Shown in pieces: positions 8,410 through 17,240 of a DNA stretch of 64,000 bases. The DNA is taken from contig NZ_BAAACY010000063.1 in assembly GCF_039521925.1 (NCBI RefSeq), positions 1 through 64,000 on the forward strand, in the 5' to 3' direction. The stretch's first letter is position 1; every line of letters starts with the position of its first letter. The position numbers and the translations under genes are program-made. Below the pieces are notes generated by a model. The model was not told the origin of the DNA. It searched no databases and saw only the letters and a program-made list of their open reading frames with translations. The DNA comes from Virgibacillus salarius (GTDB lineage: Bacteria > Bacillota > Bacilli > Bacillales > Amphibacillaceae).

Positions 8410-9360
8410 ATGTATGAACTAACTGTAAACAATGTTAGCAAATCATTTGCCAAAAAGGTAGCCTTAAATAATGTATCTCTTAAAGTGAGAAAAGGTTCTA
8501 TCTTCGGACTGATTGGTCCAAATGGTGCAGGGAAATCTACTTTGACCAGTATATTAGCTACTTTGACCTTGCCAAATGAGGGTACTGTCGAAATTTCGAA
8601 TTTAGATGTTGTTTCCAAGGTGAATAAGGTTCGAAAAAAAGTTGGCGTCACTTTCCAACAAACAACTGTATTTTCGACAGGAACAGCTTGGGAAAACTTA
8701 TGGATTGCCGGAAAAATGTATGGCATGAGTACTACAAAAATAATGGAACGTGGAGAACACCTGTTAAAGCAATTTGATTTGTTTCAGGCATCCAACGATT
8801 TGGTTGATACTTACTCAGGTGGTATGAAAAGAAAATTGGATATAGCGATAAGTCTACTTCATACCCCTGATATCCTTTTACTAGATGAACCCACAGCCGG
8901 ATTAGATCCAGAGTCGAGAACTACTCTGTGGCAAATAGTTACAAAAATTTCTCAAGATGAAGGAACGACAATTTTTGTAACGACACACTATTTAGAGGAA
9001 CTTAATCACCTAGCAACTGAAATTGCATTAATCAACAATGGAAAGATACTTGATATTGGGACGCCAAAAGAGCTGATCAATAAACTTGCTGCTGATCAAA
9101 TAGAAATCCACTATCGCAAATTGGATTTGGCCAACATTCATAAAATAGAAGCATATATTTCTAACCTAAAAGAGATAGTTCGTCATGAAATAAAACCAAC
9201 ATTATTAACAATTATGACGAGTCATGGACAACAAATTTTATCTGAATTACTGAAATACTTAATTCAAAGTAATGTCGAAATTAAATTTAGTGAATTGAAG
9301 CAGGCAACGTTAAATGACGTTTATTTAGCAAACTTTAATGAGAAGGAGGCAGAACTATGA
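8410..9360 (+). CDS. ABC transporter ATP-binding protein (DrrA/multidrug type)
   Basis: A 316-residue ATPase. Walker A is GPNGAGKST (about residues 37-45), the signature is YSGGMKRKLDIA, Walker B is ILLLDEPTAGLDP, and the H-loop is TTHYLEE. The extra C-terminal segment of about 90 residues is usual for DrrA/CcmA-like exporters of antibiotics. The start codon follows AAGGAGGG. It overlaps the permease by four bases (ATGA), so the two form one operon. Control by the MerR protein is inferred from the shared promoter pattern. Confidence 0.93.
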   Translation: MYELTVNNVSKSFAKKVALNNVSLKVRKGSIFGLIGPNGAGKSTLTSILATLTLPNEGTVEISNLDVVSKVNKVRKKVGVTFQQTTVFSTGTAWENLWIAGKMYGMSTTKIMERGEHLLKQFDLFQASNDLVDTYSGGMKRKLDIAISLLHTPDILLLDEPTAGLDPESRTTLWQIVTKISQDEGTTIFVTTHYLEELNHLATEIALINNGKILDIGTPKELINKLAADQIEIHYRKLDLANIHKIEAYISNLKEIVRHEIKPTLLTIMTSHGQQILSELLKYLIQSNVEIKFSELKQATLNDVYLANFNEKEAEL

Positions 9361-10115
9361 ATAACATGGCATTCGCTTTATTATTAGCAAAAAAGAGGCT
9401 AACACCGCTAATTAAAAATCCAATAGCAATTATCATTTCAATGTTCCAGCCATTGATTTTCCTAGTGCTGTTTGGCACGATATTTTCAAGCATATCTTCC
9501 GTAAGTGGGTTTGAAGAATCCAATTATGTATCGTATATTTTACCAGGAATTTTGATCATGAATGCTCTATTTGGCGGAATATATCTAGGAATGAGTACAT
9601 TAGATGATATGAGAGAAGGAATATTTAACCGATATTTAATCGCCCCAAAGAATAACTTGATTTTCATCATTGGTGATTTAGTCTACATTTTCACGTTTCA
9701 ATTGATCCAATCCACTTTGCTAATAATTATTAGCTATTTTATGGGATTTAGACTCCCAATGGGAATAGTTCCACCAATTCTTTTTCTTGTTACACCAGCA
9801 TTATTCTCATGTTTAATTGGAGCTATTTCAATTGGAATTGCCGCTTTGACAAAAAAGCACACAACAATGATTACAGTCATGCAGTTTTTCTCTTTTCCAT
9901 TGATTTTCTTGTCTTCTGCCTTTATGCCGACCAATTTATTGCCAAAGTGGATAAGTATTCTATCAAAAATAAATCCAGTTGACTGGGTAGTTAGAGCATC
10001 ACAATCCACTTTCAACCATTCGCCCGCAATCAGCTACTATTTATTAATTATTTTATGTGTCGTTATAGCTACTTCCTTTTGTAAATTCACATATGATGTT
10101 CAAAGAAAAAAGTGA
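9357..10115 (+). CDS. ABC-2 type transporter permease (DrrB-like)
   Basis: A 252-residue integral membrane protein with about six hydrophobic segments and the ABC-2 pattern FSFPLIFLSSAFMPTNLLPK followed by INPVDWVVRA near the C-terminus. It pairs with the ATPase whose stop codon it overlaps. Substrate unknown; exporters coupled to a TipAS regulator usually move hydrophobic drugs. Confidence 0.92.
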   Translation: MNNMAFALLLAKKRLTPLIKNPIAIIISMFQPLIFLVLFGTIFSSISSVSGFEESNYVSYILPGILIMNALFGGIYLGMSTLDDMREGIFNRYLIAPKNNLIFIIGDLVYIFTFQLIQSTLLIIISYFMGFRLPMGIVPPILFLVTPALFSCLIGAISIGIAALTKKHTTMITVMQFFSFPLIFLSSAFMPTNLLPKWISILSKINPVDWVVRASQSTFNHSPAISYYLLIILCVVIATSFCKFTYDVQRKK

Positions 10116-10125
10116 AATAAATGTG

Positions 10126-10156
10126 TTGACTCTTACCTTAGAGGATACTTTAGTAT
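10126..10156 (+). promoter_or_regulatory. MerR-type promoter/operator of the regulator gene
   Basis: TTGACT at 10126-10131, a 19-bp spacer with CTCTTACCTTAGAG, then TAGTAT at 10151. It closely matches the promoter at 8349-8379, which implies autoregulation by the MerR protein encoded next. Confidence 0.78.
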
Positions 10157-10182
10157 AAAGAGCATTGAAAGGAGAAGAAAAA

Positions 10183-10929
10183 ATGTTTACCGTTCATGAA
10201 GTTGCAAAACTAGCTCATACAACAGTAAAGACTTTACACCATTATCACAAAATAGGTCTTTTGATTCCGGAGCAAACGACAGAAGCCGGCTATCGCCTAT
10301 ATGGAAAAAAAGATTTAGAACGATTACAGCAAATACTTTTTTACAAAGAATTGCATTTTCCTCTCAAGGAAATTAAACAATTATTAGATGGCGAAATCAA
10401 CAGGAAAAATACGTTGATTCAGCAAAAATATTTACTAGAACAAAAAATTGATCGTTTTAAAGGTCTAATCAAAACAATCAATTCCTCTCTTAAAAATGCT
10501 AAAGAAGGAGTCGATATAGATATGGAAACTATGTTTAAAGGTTTTGAAACTGAAGAAGAATGGCAAGAAGTCTTAAAAGACCAAAATGAACACTTGAAAA
10601 AAGAATATGACTTTGACTTGTCGAATAAAACAATTGATGTGGAATCAATGAATGACTCTGCCATGGAAGCACAGTCATTTAATGAAGATATGATTCAGTT
10701 CTTACAAGATGGTTTCTCTCCGAATAATTCAAAAGTTTTGGATCGTGTAAAGAAACATTTAGCATTTTTAGAAAAAAAAGATCATCCATCAACACCGCAA
10801 GACTTTCTAAATCAAACAGAGCATTTCATCGTTGACGACTTTCATAGAGATATGCTTGAGAAATGGCAAGTGGGTTACACTTATTTTCTAAACAAAGTAG
10901 CAGCTAGTTATTTGTCAAGTATTAAATAG
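10183..10929 (+). CDS. MerR-family regulator with TipAS ligand-binding domain (Mta-like)
   Basis: A 248-residue activator. Residues 1-70 are the MerR winged helix (FTVHEVAKLAHTTVKTLHHY, KIGLLIPEQTTEAGYRLY), followed by a dimerising coiled coil (about 75-115) and a TipAS antibiotic-recognition domain (from about 130, ending DMLEKWQVGYTYFLNKVA). Same layout and length as B. subtilis Mta. ATG at 10183 is preferred over the upstream TTG because AAAGGAGAAG lies 6-8 bases before it. It should activate the exporter genes and itself when a drug binds. Confidence 0.92.
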   Translation: MFTVHEVAKLAHTTVKTLHHYHKIGLLIPEQTTEAGYRLYGKKDLERLQQILFYKELHFPLKEIKQLLDGEINRKNTLIQQKYLLEQKIDRFKGLIKTINSSLKNAKEGVDIDMETMFKGFETEEEWQEVLKDQNEHLKKEYDFDLSNKTIDVESMNDSAMEAQSFNEDMIQFLQDGFSPNNSKVLDRVKKHLAFLEKKDHPSTPQDFLNQTEHFIVDDFHRDMLEKWQVGYTYFLNKVAASYLSSIK

Positions 10930-11023
10930 AACCAATACCAAATAACACAAATGGATGGTATTCATTTGTAAATTTTGATTCCCTTACATCTGATTCGACC
11001 AAAGATATGATATTTACGAAATC

Positions 11024-11049
11024 CAAGGGCTGTTTCGACAGCTCTTTTT
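11024..11049 (+). terminator. Rho-independent terminator after the MerR gene
   Basis: AGGGCTGT-TTCG-ACAGCTCT followed by TTTTT; an eight-pair stem with a tetraloop. Confidence 0.85.
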
Positions 11050-11104
11050 GAATTTCTTTCTATAATATAGGTAAAAATGAAGTATTCTAAAAGGAGAAAA
11101 TATA

Positions 11105-11399
11105 ATTAACCTACCAAACTTAAAAATTCTTGATATGAAAGAGAGTAAATATGATTATAGATTCCTAGTAATTCGTTCCGTTACTAATAGACTAATAAAT
11201 TGGATTCAAGAAACCAGTTTTGAAAAGACATTCACCAATGTTGCAGACGATATAGGCGTTGACGAAAAAGCTGTACGAAACAACTTTGTAGTTGAGCTTG
11301 AAGCTCAAACAGATATTAGAACTCCTAAATGGCTTGGTATTGATGAAGTGCATTTACTCAAAAACTATCGTTGTGTTATCACAGACGTTGAAAACAAAT
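11105..11399 (+). pseudogene. ISL3-family transposase remnant
   Basis: Reads NLPNLKILDMKESKYDYRFLV and then SVTNRLINWIQETSFEKTFT, NVADDIGVDEKAVRN and WLGIDEVHLLKNYRCVITDV. These are the N-terminal and central segments of ISL3 transposases. The Cys-rich zinc-finger region between YRFLV and the helix-turn-helix is missing, and the C-terminal half of the catalytic domain is cut at about 11399, where sequence of a truncated ABC ATPase on the other strand begins. No terminal inverted repeats were seen. Not functional. Confidence 0.8.
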
Positions 11400-11941
11400 A
11401 TCAACTCGCCTGTATCTGTATCTAAATTCCCTGTTGGTTCATCGGCTAGTAACCAACTTGGTTCATGTACTAATGCACGGGCAATTACTACACGCTGCTG
11501 CTGACCTCCTGATAGCTGTGAAGGTAAAGCATGGAGCTTATCAGCTAAACCCACTTGTGATAATAAAGACTCTGCTCTTTCTTTTTTGTTGCAGGAAACT
11601 TTTCGTGAAAACAATGGAGACATTACATTTTCTAGGGCTGTTAATGCAGGTAATAGGTGAAATTGTTGAAAGATAAAACCAATATGCTCAAACCGAAAAT
11701 CGGCTAACCTGTTTTGACTATATTTATGAATAGATTCGTTTCTATAGATTATCTCTCCTTCTGAAGGCACATCCAGTGCTCCAATCAAGCTAAGTAATGT
11801 CGATTTCCCAGAGCCTGACGGTCCAACAATGGCAACAAGCTCTCCTTCAACAAAACAGGTATTAATTTTCTCCAGAGCAAATGTTTCCACACCATCTCCT
11901 TTAAAAACCTTACTTACATTTACACATCCTAACTTCTGCAC
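11400..11941 (-). pseudogene. Truncated MacB/LolD-type ABC transporter ATPase
   Basis: From a GTG at 11941 (AGAGGG upstream) the frame reads KLGCVNVSKVFKGDGVETFA, Walker A GPSGSGKST, Q-loop GFIFQQFHLLPALTALENVM, signature LSGGQQQRVVIARAL and Walker B WLLADEPTGNLDTDTG. After GEL the match stops at the junction with the ISL3 remnant, removing the H-loop and C-terminus. The partner permease is absent. It was probably part of a MacB-like exporter or bacteriocin-immunity system before the IS-associated deletion. Confidence 0.85.
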
Positions 11942-12044
11942 TTCATTCCCTCTATTTTTTATAATTTTCAATATATTTAAACTATAGCACAATTGCCTTA
12001 GGAATATATACATAGGGCGAAAATTTATATATAAAACGATTCAT

Positions 12045-12090
12045 CATTACAAGTTATTAATTGATATTACAATTAATAACTTGTGTAATG
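12045..12090. repeat. Long near-perfect inverted repeat
   Basis: CATTACAAGTTATTAATTG and CAATTAATAACTTGTGTAATG flank a six-base loop. The arms match except for two extra bases (GT) in the right arm. There is no T-run on either side, so it is not an ordinary terminator. It lies between the truncated ATPase and the chitinase promoter. Confidence 0.7.
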
Positions 12091-12236
12091 AATTATCCGG
12101 TTTTACAATACTAGGATTCTTTACTTAATAGTTTCCCCTATTTCATTTGTTAATGACGAAATATTAATACAATTATCAAAGTTAAAACTTAACTTAGGTC
12201 TATTGAATCAAAATTTAGATATTTCTGTTAATTAAC

Positions 12237-12265
12237 TTGAAAATATTTGTTATAACAAATATGAT
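12237..12265 (+). promoter_or_regulatory. Chitinase promoter with a palindromic operator in the spacer
   Basis: TTGAAA (12237-12242) and TATGAT (12260-12265) are 17 bp apart, a good sigma-A promoter. The spacer and the start of the -10 coincide with a perfect 20-bp palindrome, ATATTTGTTATAACAAATAT (12243-12262), which is positioned to block RNA polymerase if a repressor binds. Confidence 0.75.
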
Positions 12266-12306
12266 AGATATACACCAAAACATGCATGTTGGATTTTACA
12301 AAACTA

Positions 12307-12320
12307 TGAAAGCGCTTCTC
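12307..12320 (+). promoter_or_regulatory. Putative cre site (CcpA operator) before the chitinase
   Basis: TGAAAGCGCTTCTC fits the catabolite-responsive element pattern (TGWAANCGNTNWCA-like) around a CG core. It lies about 42 bp downstream of the -10 box, where CcpA would act as a roadblock. Carbon catabolite repression of chitin use is common in Bacillaceae. Confidence 0.65.
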
Positions 12321-12355
12321 ATTATGTATTTTAAAAAGAGAGGGAGATTATCGTA

Positions 12356-14149
12356 GTGAATCTATTAAAACAAGCAAACAAGTTTTTCATTTTTTTCATC
12401 TTTGGTTTACTCGTCTTTACAAGCATGCCCACACAGAATAGTTTCATTCAAGCAGCAGAGACAAACGATTACAAAATTATTGGCTACTATCCATCATGGG
12501 CAGCATATGGTAGAGACTATCAAGTATGGGATATGGATGCTTCGAAGGTAAGTCATATCAACTATGCATTTGCAGATATTTGCTGGGATGGTCGACACGG
12601 AAACCCTGATCCTGCTGGACCAAATCCACAAACATGGGCATGTCAGGATGAGAATGGCAATATGGACGCCCCTAATGGAACTATTGTAATGGGAGATCCT
12701 TGGATTGATGCCCAAAAAACAAATCCAGGTGATAATTGGGATGACCCATTAAAAGGAAATTTCAAGCAACTTATTAAACTAAAAGAACAAAATCCCCATT
12801 TAAAAACTCTAATTTCTATTGGAGGATGGACTTGGTCGAACCGTTTTTCAGATGTAGCTGCTGACCCTGTAACAAGAGAGCAATTTGCCAATTCAGCAGT
12901 TGACTTTATTCGAAATTATGGTTTTGATGGCGTTGATATTGACTGGGAATATCCTGTTAGTGGTGGGCTACCTGGAAATAGTACACGTCCAGAAGATAAA
13001 CAAAACTATGTATTACTTCTCCAAGAGGTTCGTGAGAAATTAGATGCTGCTGAAGCAGAAGATGGAACAGAGTATTTACTTACTATTGCTTCGGGTGCAA
13101 GTAATGAATATGTTGAAAACAATGAACTAGGTCAAATTGCAGACATTGTGGACTGGATTAATATTATGACGTATGACTTTAACGGTGGATGGCAAACACA
13201 AAGCGGTCATAATGCACCTCTTTATTTTGATCCAGCCGCAGAAGCTGCAGGTCTTCCTAAAGCAGATACCTTTAACGTACAAAGCGCTGTGACACGACAT
13301 ATAAATGATGGAGTTCCAGCTAATAAGTTAGTTTTAGGAACACCGTTTTATGGTAGAGGTTGGAGCGATTGTGATGCAGCTAATAATGGAGAATATCAGA
13401 ATTGTTCACCGGCAACAGAAGGAACTTGGGAAAATGGCACTTTTGACTTTAGCGATTTAGAAGATAACTATATAAATAAGAATGGTTACCAACGATATTG
13501 GAATGACAAAGCAAAGGTACCTTATTTATATAATGCTTCAAACGGAAATTTTATAACGTATGATGATGAAGAATCCTTTGGATATAAAACAGATTTCATT
13601 AAGTCTGAAGGACTTGCAGGCGCTATGTTTTGGGACTATAGTGGAGATGTAAATCAAACGCTAGTGACTACATTGGCAAACAACTTAAATTTCACAGGTG
13701 ATGGAGGAGATCCAAATCCACCTGCATTAGCTCCGCAGAATGTTAATGCTAGTAATGTAACAGCGTCTAGCATCGATCTATCATGGGAGGCTCCTACAGA
13801 ATCTTCTTCTATTGTGGAATATGTCATTCAATTTAATAATCAAGAAATATCAACAGCATCATTATCTACAAAATTAGAAAACCTACAGTCAGGTACTTCT
13901 TATTCGATTACCGTTTCTTCAAAGGATGCGGATGGAAAGCTTTATTCAGCCGCCCCATTGACTGTCTCTACAAGTGATCAAGGAGGAACATGTGATTATC
14001 CTGCTTGGAATGGAGGAGACACGTACGTTGGCGGAGATCGTGTACAACATAATGGCAATATATATGAAGCCAAATGGTGGACAAAAGGCGATGAACCAGG
14101 AACAACTGGTGACTGGGGACCATGGAAGGTAGTTGAGAACTGTAAGTAA
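12356..14149 (+). CDS. Secreted GH18 chitinase with FnIII and chitin-binding domains
   Basis: A 597-residue enzyme that cleaves chitin. Order: signal peptide (1 to about 34), GH18 barrel (about 38-440), fibronectin type III (about 455-540, PQNVNASNVTASSIDLSW) and a C-terminal CBM5/12 module (about 550-597, YPAWNGGDTYVGGDRVQHNG). The catalytic DxxDxDxE motif is DGVDIDWE near residues 191-198, and the barrel strands SIGGWTWS and WINIMTYDF are intact. The GTG at 12356 follows a GAGAGGGAG site. It is monocistronic, with its own promoter, palindromic operator, cre site and terminator. Confidence 0.95.
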   Translation: MNLLKQANKFFIFFIFGLLVFTSMPTQNSFIQAAETNDYKIIGYYPSWAAYGRDYQVWDMDASKVSHINYAFADICWDGRHGNPDPAGPNPQTWACQDENGNMDAPNGTIVMGDPWIDAQKTNPGDNWDDPLKGNFKQLIKLKEQNPHLKTLISIGGWTWSNRFSDVAADPVTREQFANSAVDFIRNYGFDGVDIDWEYPVSGGLPGNSTRPEDKQNYVLLLQEVREKLDAAEAEDGTEYLLTIASGASNEYVENNELGQIADIVDWINIMTYDFNGGWQTQSGHNAPLYFDPAAEAAGLPKADTFNVQSAVTRHINDGVPANKLVLGTPFYGRGWSDCDAANNGEYQNCSPATEGTWENGTFDFSDLEDNYINKNGYQRYWNDKAKVPYLYNASNGNFITYDDEESFGYKTDFIKSEGLAGAMFWDYSGDVNQTLVTTLANNLNFTGDGGDPNPPALAPQNVNASNVTASSIDLSWEAPTESSSIVEYVIQFNNQEISTASLSTKLENLQSGTSYSITVSSKDADGKLYSAAPLTVSTSDQGGTCDYPAWNGGDTYVGGDRVQHNGNIYEAKWWTKGDEPGTTGDWGPWKVVENCK

Positions 14150-14170
14150 CCCTCAGTAATCCCAATCCAT

Positions 14171-14202
14171 CCCACGGAGCAATTCTCCGTGGGATATTTT
14201 TT
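14171..14202 (+). terminator. Chitinase terminator
   Basis: CCCACGGAG-CAATT-CTCCGTGGG followed by ATATTTTTTATT: a perfect nine-pair stem with a T-run. Confidence 0.92.
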
Positions 14203-14300
14203 ATTCCGCATATAACTGGCAGTAAGACCCCCACTTCAAACAATAAAGAGAAACCAATATGGGGAAGTGAGGATAAACAAAATCTCCACTGATTGAAGTT
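14203..14300 (-). repeat. Structured repeat family, copy D (minus strand, internally deleted)
   Basis: On the minus strand it has CTTCAATCAGTGGAGATTTTG, then goes directly to CTTCCCCATATTGGTTTCTC and the CTTACTGCCAGT arm, ending GCGGAATAAA. The second arm of hairpin one and the middle block are deleted, as in copy K. It is the only clear copy on the minus strand. Confidence 0.8.
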
Positions 14301-14314
14301 ACACATCACAGACC

Positions 14315-14410
14315 TTTACAAGAGAAGACCTGCTTGATGCAATTTGGCCAATGGTGCCACCAACAGATAGGACAGTCGATGATCAATCAATCGTATTAGA
14401 AAAAAGTTAA
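14315..14410 (+). pseudogene. 31-codon coding remnant beside repeat D
   Basis: The frame FTREDLLDAIWPMVPPTDRT then VDDQSIVLEKS ends in TAA and looks like the C-terminus of a real protein, but it has no start and abuts the repeat. Family not recognised. Confidence 0.35.
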
Positions 14411-14510
14411 ATCCCCTATCTAGATGGGTGTGTATCGAAACTGCTTAAACTGCAAAGACCAATACATCAGAGTCCTCTACTAAACGGTGCAGAAGTATCC
14501 TCCAATGTGA

Positions 14511-14789
14511 ACATGCTTTTTTACAAATATCATTTGTGATGCCTTTAAGTTACTTGAGGATCATCAGGCAGTATTCGGGTTTGAGCTTGATTTGTCGAGT
14601 CGCCTTTACCTTCATTTCATGAATGGCTATTTTAAATGGCTTTTAAATGCGGAAGAAATCTCCTTTTGGAAAAATACACTACGTGTTATTCCCTTCTTTA
14701 CTAAAGACAAAAATTTCTATTGTCTATACTTTGCACCGAATCATTATAAAATCGGGCATTTTAACAATAAAATCGCTTCCCCTATATAG
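14511..14789 (+). pseudogene. Unrecognised coding remnant
   Basis: An open frame with no start codon near a ribosome-binding site. It reads IICDAFKLLEDHQAVFGFEL, then SSRLYLHFMNGYFKWLLNAE and ISFWKNTLRVIPFFTKD to a stop at 14789, rich in aromatic residues. It looks like the C-terminal piece of a larger protein. No family recognised. Confidence 0.35.
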
Positions 14790-14865
14790 CTTATGAAAGA
14801 TATTTCTAATTAACATTTATGCATAGAGATCCGATATAGTAAGTGACATCGAGGGAGGATTTTAA

Positions 14866-16245
14866 ATGGTAAAAACAATGAAGATATCAGAATTACTTAT
14901 AGGTTATAAGAATAAGGAATTCTCACCTACTGAAATAACAAAGCTATTTTTAGAGAGAATCGAACATGTGAATAAGAAATTAAATGCCTTTATTACTGTT
15001 TCTGATGAACATGCTTTAAAACAGGCTAAACTTGCGGAAGAAAACTGGATGAAGGGTTATCAATCATCTGTTTTGCAGGGGGTTCCAATTTCTTATAAAG
15101 ATTTAATTAATACACAAGGAATTAGAACAACAAACGGTTCACATATAGATAAAGCATACTTTCCCCAAGAGGATGCTTATGTTGTACAGAAATTAGAAAC
15201 CGTAGGAGCTATTAATTTGGGTAAAAATAACTTACACGAATATGCTTTTGGTATCACTTCTTCCAATCCATTCTACGGCAGTGTAAAGAACCCTTGGAAA
15301 ACAGATCATATCCCTGGCGGTTCAAGTGGTGGATCAGGAGTAGCTGTAGCTGCTAACTTAGGTCTTGCTTCGATTGGAACAGATACTGGTGGGTCCATTC
15401 GTATCCCTGCATCTGCATGTGGTGTAGTCGGCTTAAAACCTACCGTTAATAACATAAGTACAAAAGGAATCAAGGGTATTTCTTGGTCATTGGATCACGT
15501 TGGTCCATTAACACAAGATGTAACTGACTTAGCCATTATCATGGAAGGATTAACCGACCGTCGATATAGCGAACATTGTAAAAGTGATATTCGTGGTATG
15601 CGCATTGGTGTACCTACTAATTTCTTCACTGACCACGTGGAACCCGAAATTACAAAAGCCTATCAAAACAGTTTACTTGAGCTAGAAAAGCTTGGTGCTA
15701 TTTTAATTGATATTGAACTTCCATTTGCTGAGGCTGCAAGCAACAGCGTTTTTACCATTGCTTTAGCAGAAGGTGCATCGATTCACGAGACTACGCTACA
15801 CACACAACAGGATGACTACGGAAATGATGTAAAAGCTCACCTACTAAATGGCACAGCAATTGGAGCTACTGACTATATCAAGGCTTTAAATATACAAAAA
15901 GAAGCTATTAATCAGCTTGATCATGTATTAATGGATATTGATTTGATAGCTACGCCAACATTACCTGTAAGCCCTAAACCAATCGGAATTGAACATGTTG
16001 AAACAGATGGATTGGAGGAAGATATTTTCACATGTATGACTCGATTTACACGATTATTTAGTTTGACAGGACATCCAGCCTTATCCATTCCTGTGGGTAC
16101 AACAACTGATAATCTACCAATCGGTCTGCAATTGGTTAGTAAATATCATCAAGAACCATTATTAATCCGTGCAGGCTTCGCTTTTGAAGAAGCTTGTCTT
16201 TCTGATTTTTATAAGCAGCGATCCTTTATCGCAGAAAACATATAG
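14866..16245 (+). CDS. Amidase (amidase-signature family, GatA-like)
   Basis: A 459-residue hydrolase with the Ser-cisSer-Lys triad: Lys in ISYKDLINT (about residue 77), cis-Ser in GGSSGGSG (about 152-159) and nucleophile Ser in GTDTGGSIRIPAS (about 177). It resembles GatA, but no gatB or gatC lies nearby, so it is more likely a stand-alone amidase for a small amide. Start after GAGGGAGGA. Fourteen bases separate it from a soluble chemoreceptor on the same strand, which implies one transcript and perhaps a sensor for the same substrate class. Confidence 0.92.
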   Translation: MVKTMKISELLIGYKNKEFSPTEITKLFLERIEHVNKKLNAFITVSDEHALKQAKLAEENWMKGYQSSVLQGVPISYKDLINTQGIRTTNGSHIDKAYFPQEDAYVVQKLETVGAINLGKNNLHEYAFGITSSNPFYGSVKNPWKTDHIPGGSSGGSGVAVAANLGLASIGTDTGGSIRIPASACGVVGLKPTVNNISTKGIKGISWSLDHVGPLTQDVTDLAIIMEGLTDRRYSEHCKSDIRGMRIGVPTNFFTDHVEPEITKAYQNSLLELEKLGAILIDIELPFAEAASNSVFTIALAEGASIHETTLHTQQDDYGNDVKAHLLNGTAIGATDYIKALNIQKEAINQLDHVLMDIDLIATPTLPVSPKPIGIEHVETDGLEEDIFTCMTRFTRLFSLTGHPALSIPVGTTTDNLPIGLQLVSKYHQEPLLIRAGFAFEEACLSDFYKQRSFIAENI

Positions 16246-16259
16246 AATGGAGTGAAATC

Positions 16260-17105
16260 ATGCAAACATCAATTCAAATTGATTCAGAAATCCTTAAAAA
16301 GGTAGTAGAGCTTGGACCATTAATCAAAGAGCTTTTGCAAAACGAAAACATCCTAATCGGCATCGTCGATTTAGAAAAGTATTTATACTACGCTCCAGGC
16401 ACAACCTTGGATGCCAAAGTAGCTATTGGTGATCCTTTTTTTGAACATGACTTGTTTGGTCAAGTAATTAAAAATCGTAAACGAACCGTTATCAAAACAC
16501 CACCCGAATATGGGGCACCATTTAAAGGCGTAGGTATCCCCATTTTTGATAACAATGAAATCGTTGGCTGTATTGGTATTGGCATTAGCTTAGATCAAGA
16601 ATATGAATTTCTTGAGATTATTCAATCATTGGAAGAGCTAGCAGATAATGTACAAGGAAAAGCCCATACGATGCTTTCACAAACAGAAGAATTATCCGCA
16701 ACCGTCCAACAAATAGCCGCCCACTCGGAAAATGTGGAAAAAAATTCGGGTGAAATTCATGATGTTACTGGATTTATTAATAAAATCTCCGAGCAATCAA
16801 ATTTACTCGGGCTTAACGCTGCGATTGAAGCAGCAAGAGCTGGAGAACATGGCAAAACCTTTTCTGTCGTTGCTAAAGAAATACGGAAAATGGCTCAGGA
16901 TTCCTCGGAAGCTACCGATAAAATCAGCAATGTATTAGCAGAGATCATGTCAAATATTGAACAGACTACTGAGCAATTATCTGATATAGCTCAAGCAGTT
17001 CAAAGTCAGGAAGGAGAAGCGGAAACCTTCTCACAAATGACGGAGGAATTAAACGAAATGACGAATAAGCTGAAGAAGCATATTGAAGTATTAACAAATA
17101 ACTGA
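16260..17105 (+). CDS. Soluble methyl-accepting chemotaxis-type receptor (YfmS-like)
   Basis: A 281-residue protein without membrane segments. Residues 1-125 form a small sensor region (VGIPIFDNNEIVGCIGIGIS). From about 130 there is a shortened MCP signalling helix pair with the conserved tip EQSNLLGLNAAIEAARAGEH and the flank FSVVAKEIRKMAQDSSEATD. Length and order match B. subtilis YfmS, a cytosolic chemoreceptor. It is translationally close to the amidase gene. Confidence 0.88.
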   Translation: MQTSIQIDSEILKKVVELGPLIKELLQNENILIGIVDLEKYLYYAPGTTLDAKVAIGDPFFEHDLFGQVIKNRKRTVIKTPPEYGAPFKGVGIPIFDNNEIVGCIGIGISLDQEYEFLEIIQSLEELADNVQGKAHTMLSQTEELSATVQQIAAHSENVEKNSGEIHDVTGFINKISEQSNLLGLNAAIEAARAGEHGKTFSVVAKEIRKMAQDSSEATDKISNVLAEIMSNIEQTTEQLSDIAQAVQSQEGEAETFSQMTEELNEMTNKLKKHIEVLTNN

Positions 17106-17109
17106 CAAT

Positions 17110-17152
17110 GAAAAAAAGCGTCCCTACAGAATAGTATGTAAGGACGCTTTTT
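17110..17152 (+). terminator. Terminator after the amidase/chemoreceptor pair
   Basis: AAAAAAGCGTCC and GGACGCTTTTTT flank an 18-base loop. The A-run before it makes it potentially bidirectional. Confidence 0.85.
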
Positions 17153-17175
17153 TCTTATTTTCTTTACAGCAAAGA

Positions 17176-17240
17176 TTATTTTCCTACTAACACAAAGACA
17201 TTCTCTTCTGGTGCTTGCATAACCGTAACATGACCACGTA
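17176..17240 (-). pseudogene. Short C-terminal coding remnant
   Basis: On the minus strand the frame RGHVTVMQAPEENVFVLVGK ends in TAA at 17176 and stops exactly where repeat copy E begins. The upstream part of the gene is missing. Protein unknown. Confidence 0.3.

Noticed and set aside
14571..14789. A possible intact small gene before the amidase
   Set aside because: The frame has no start codon with a ribosome-binding site and is preceded by a stop; it was kept only as a remnant.
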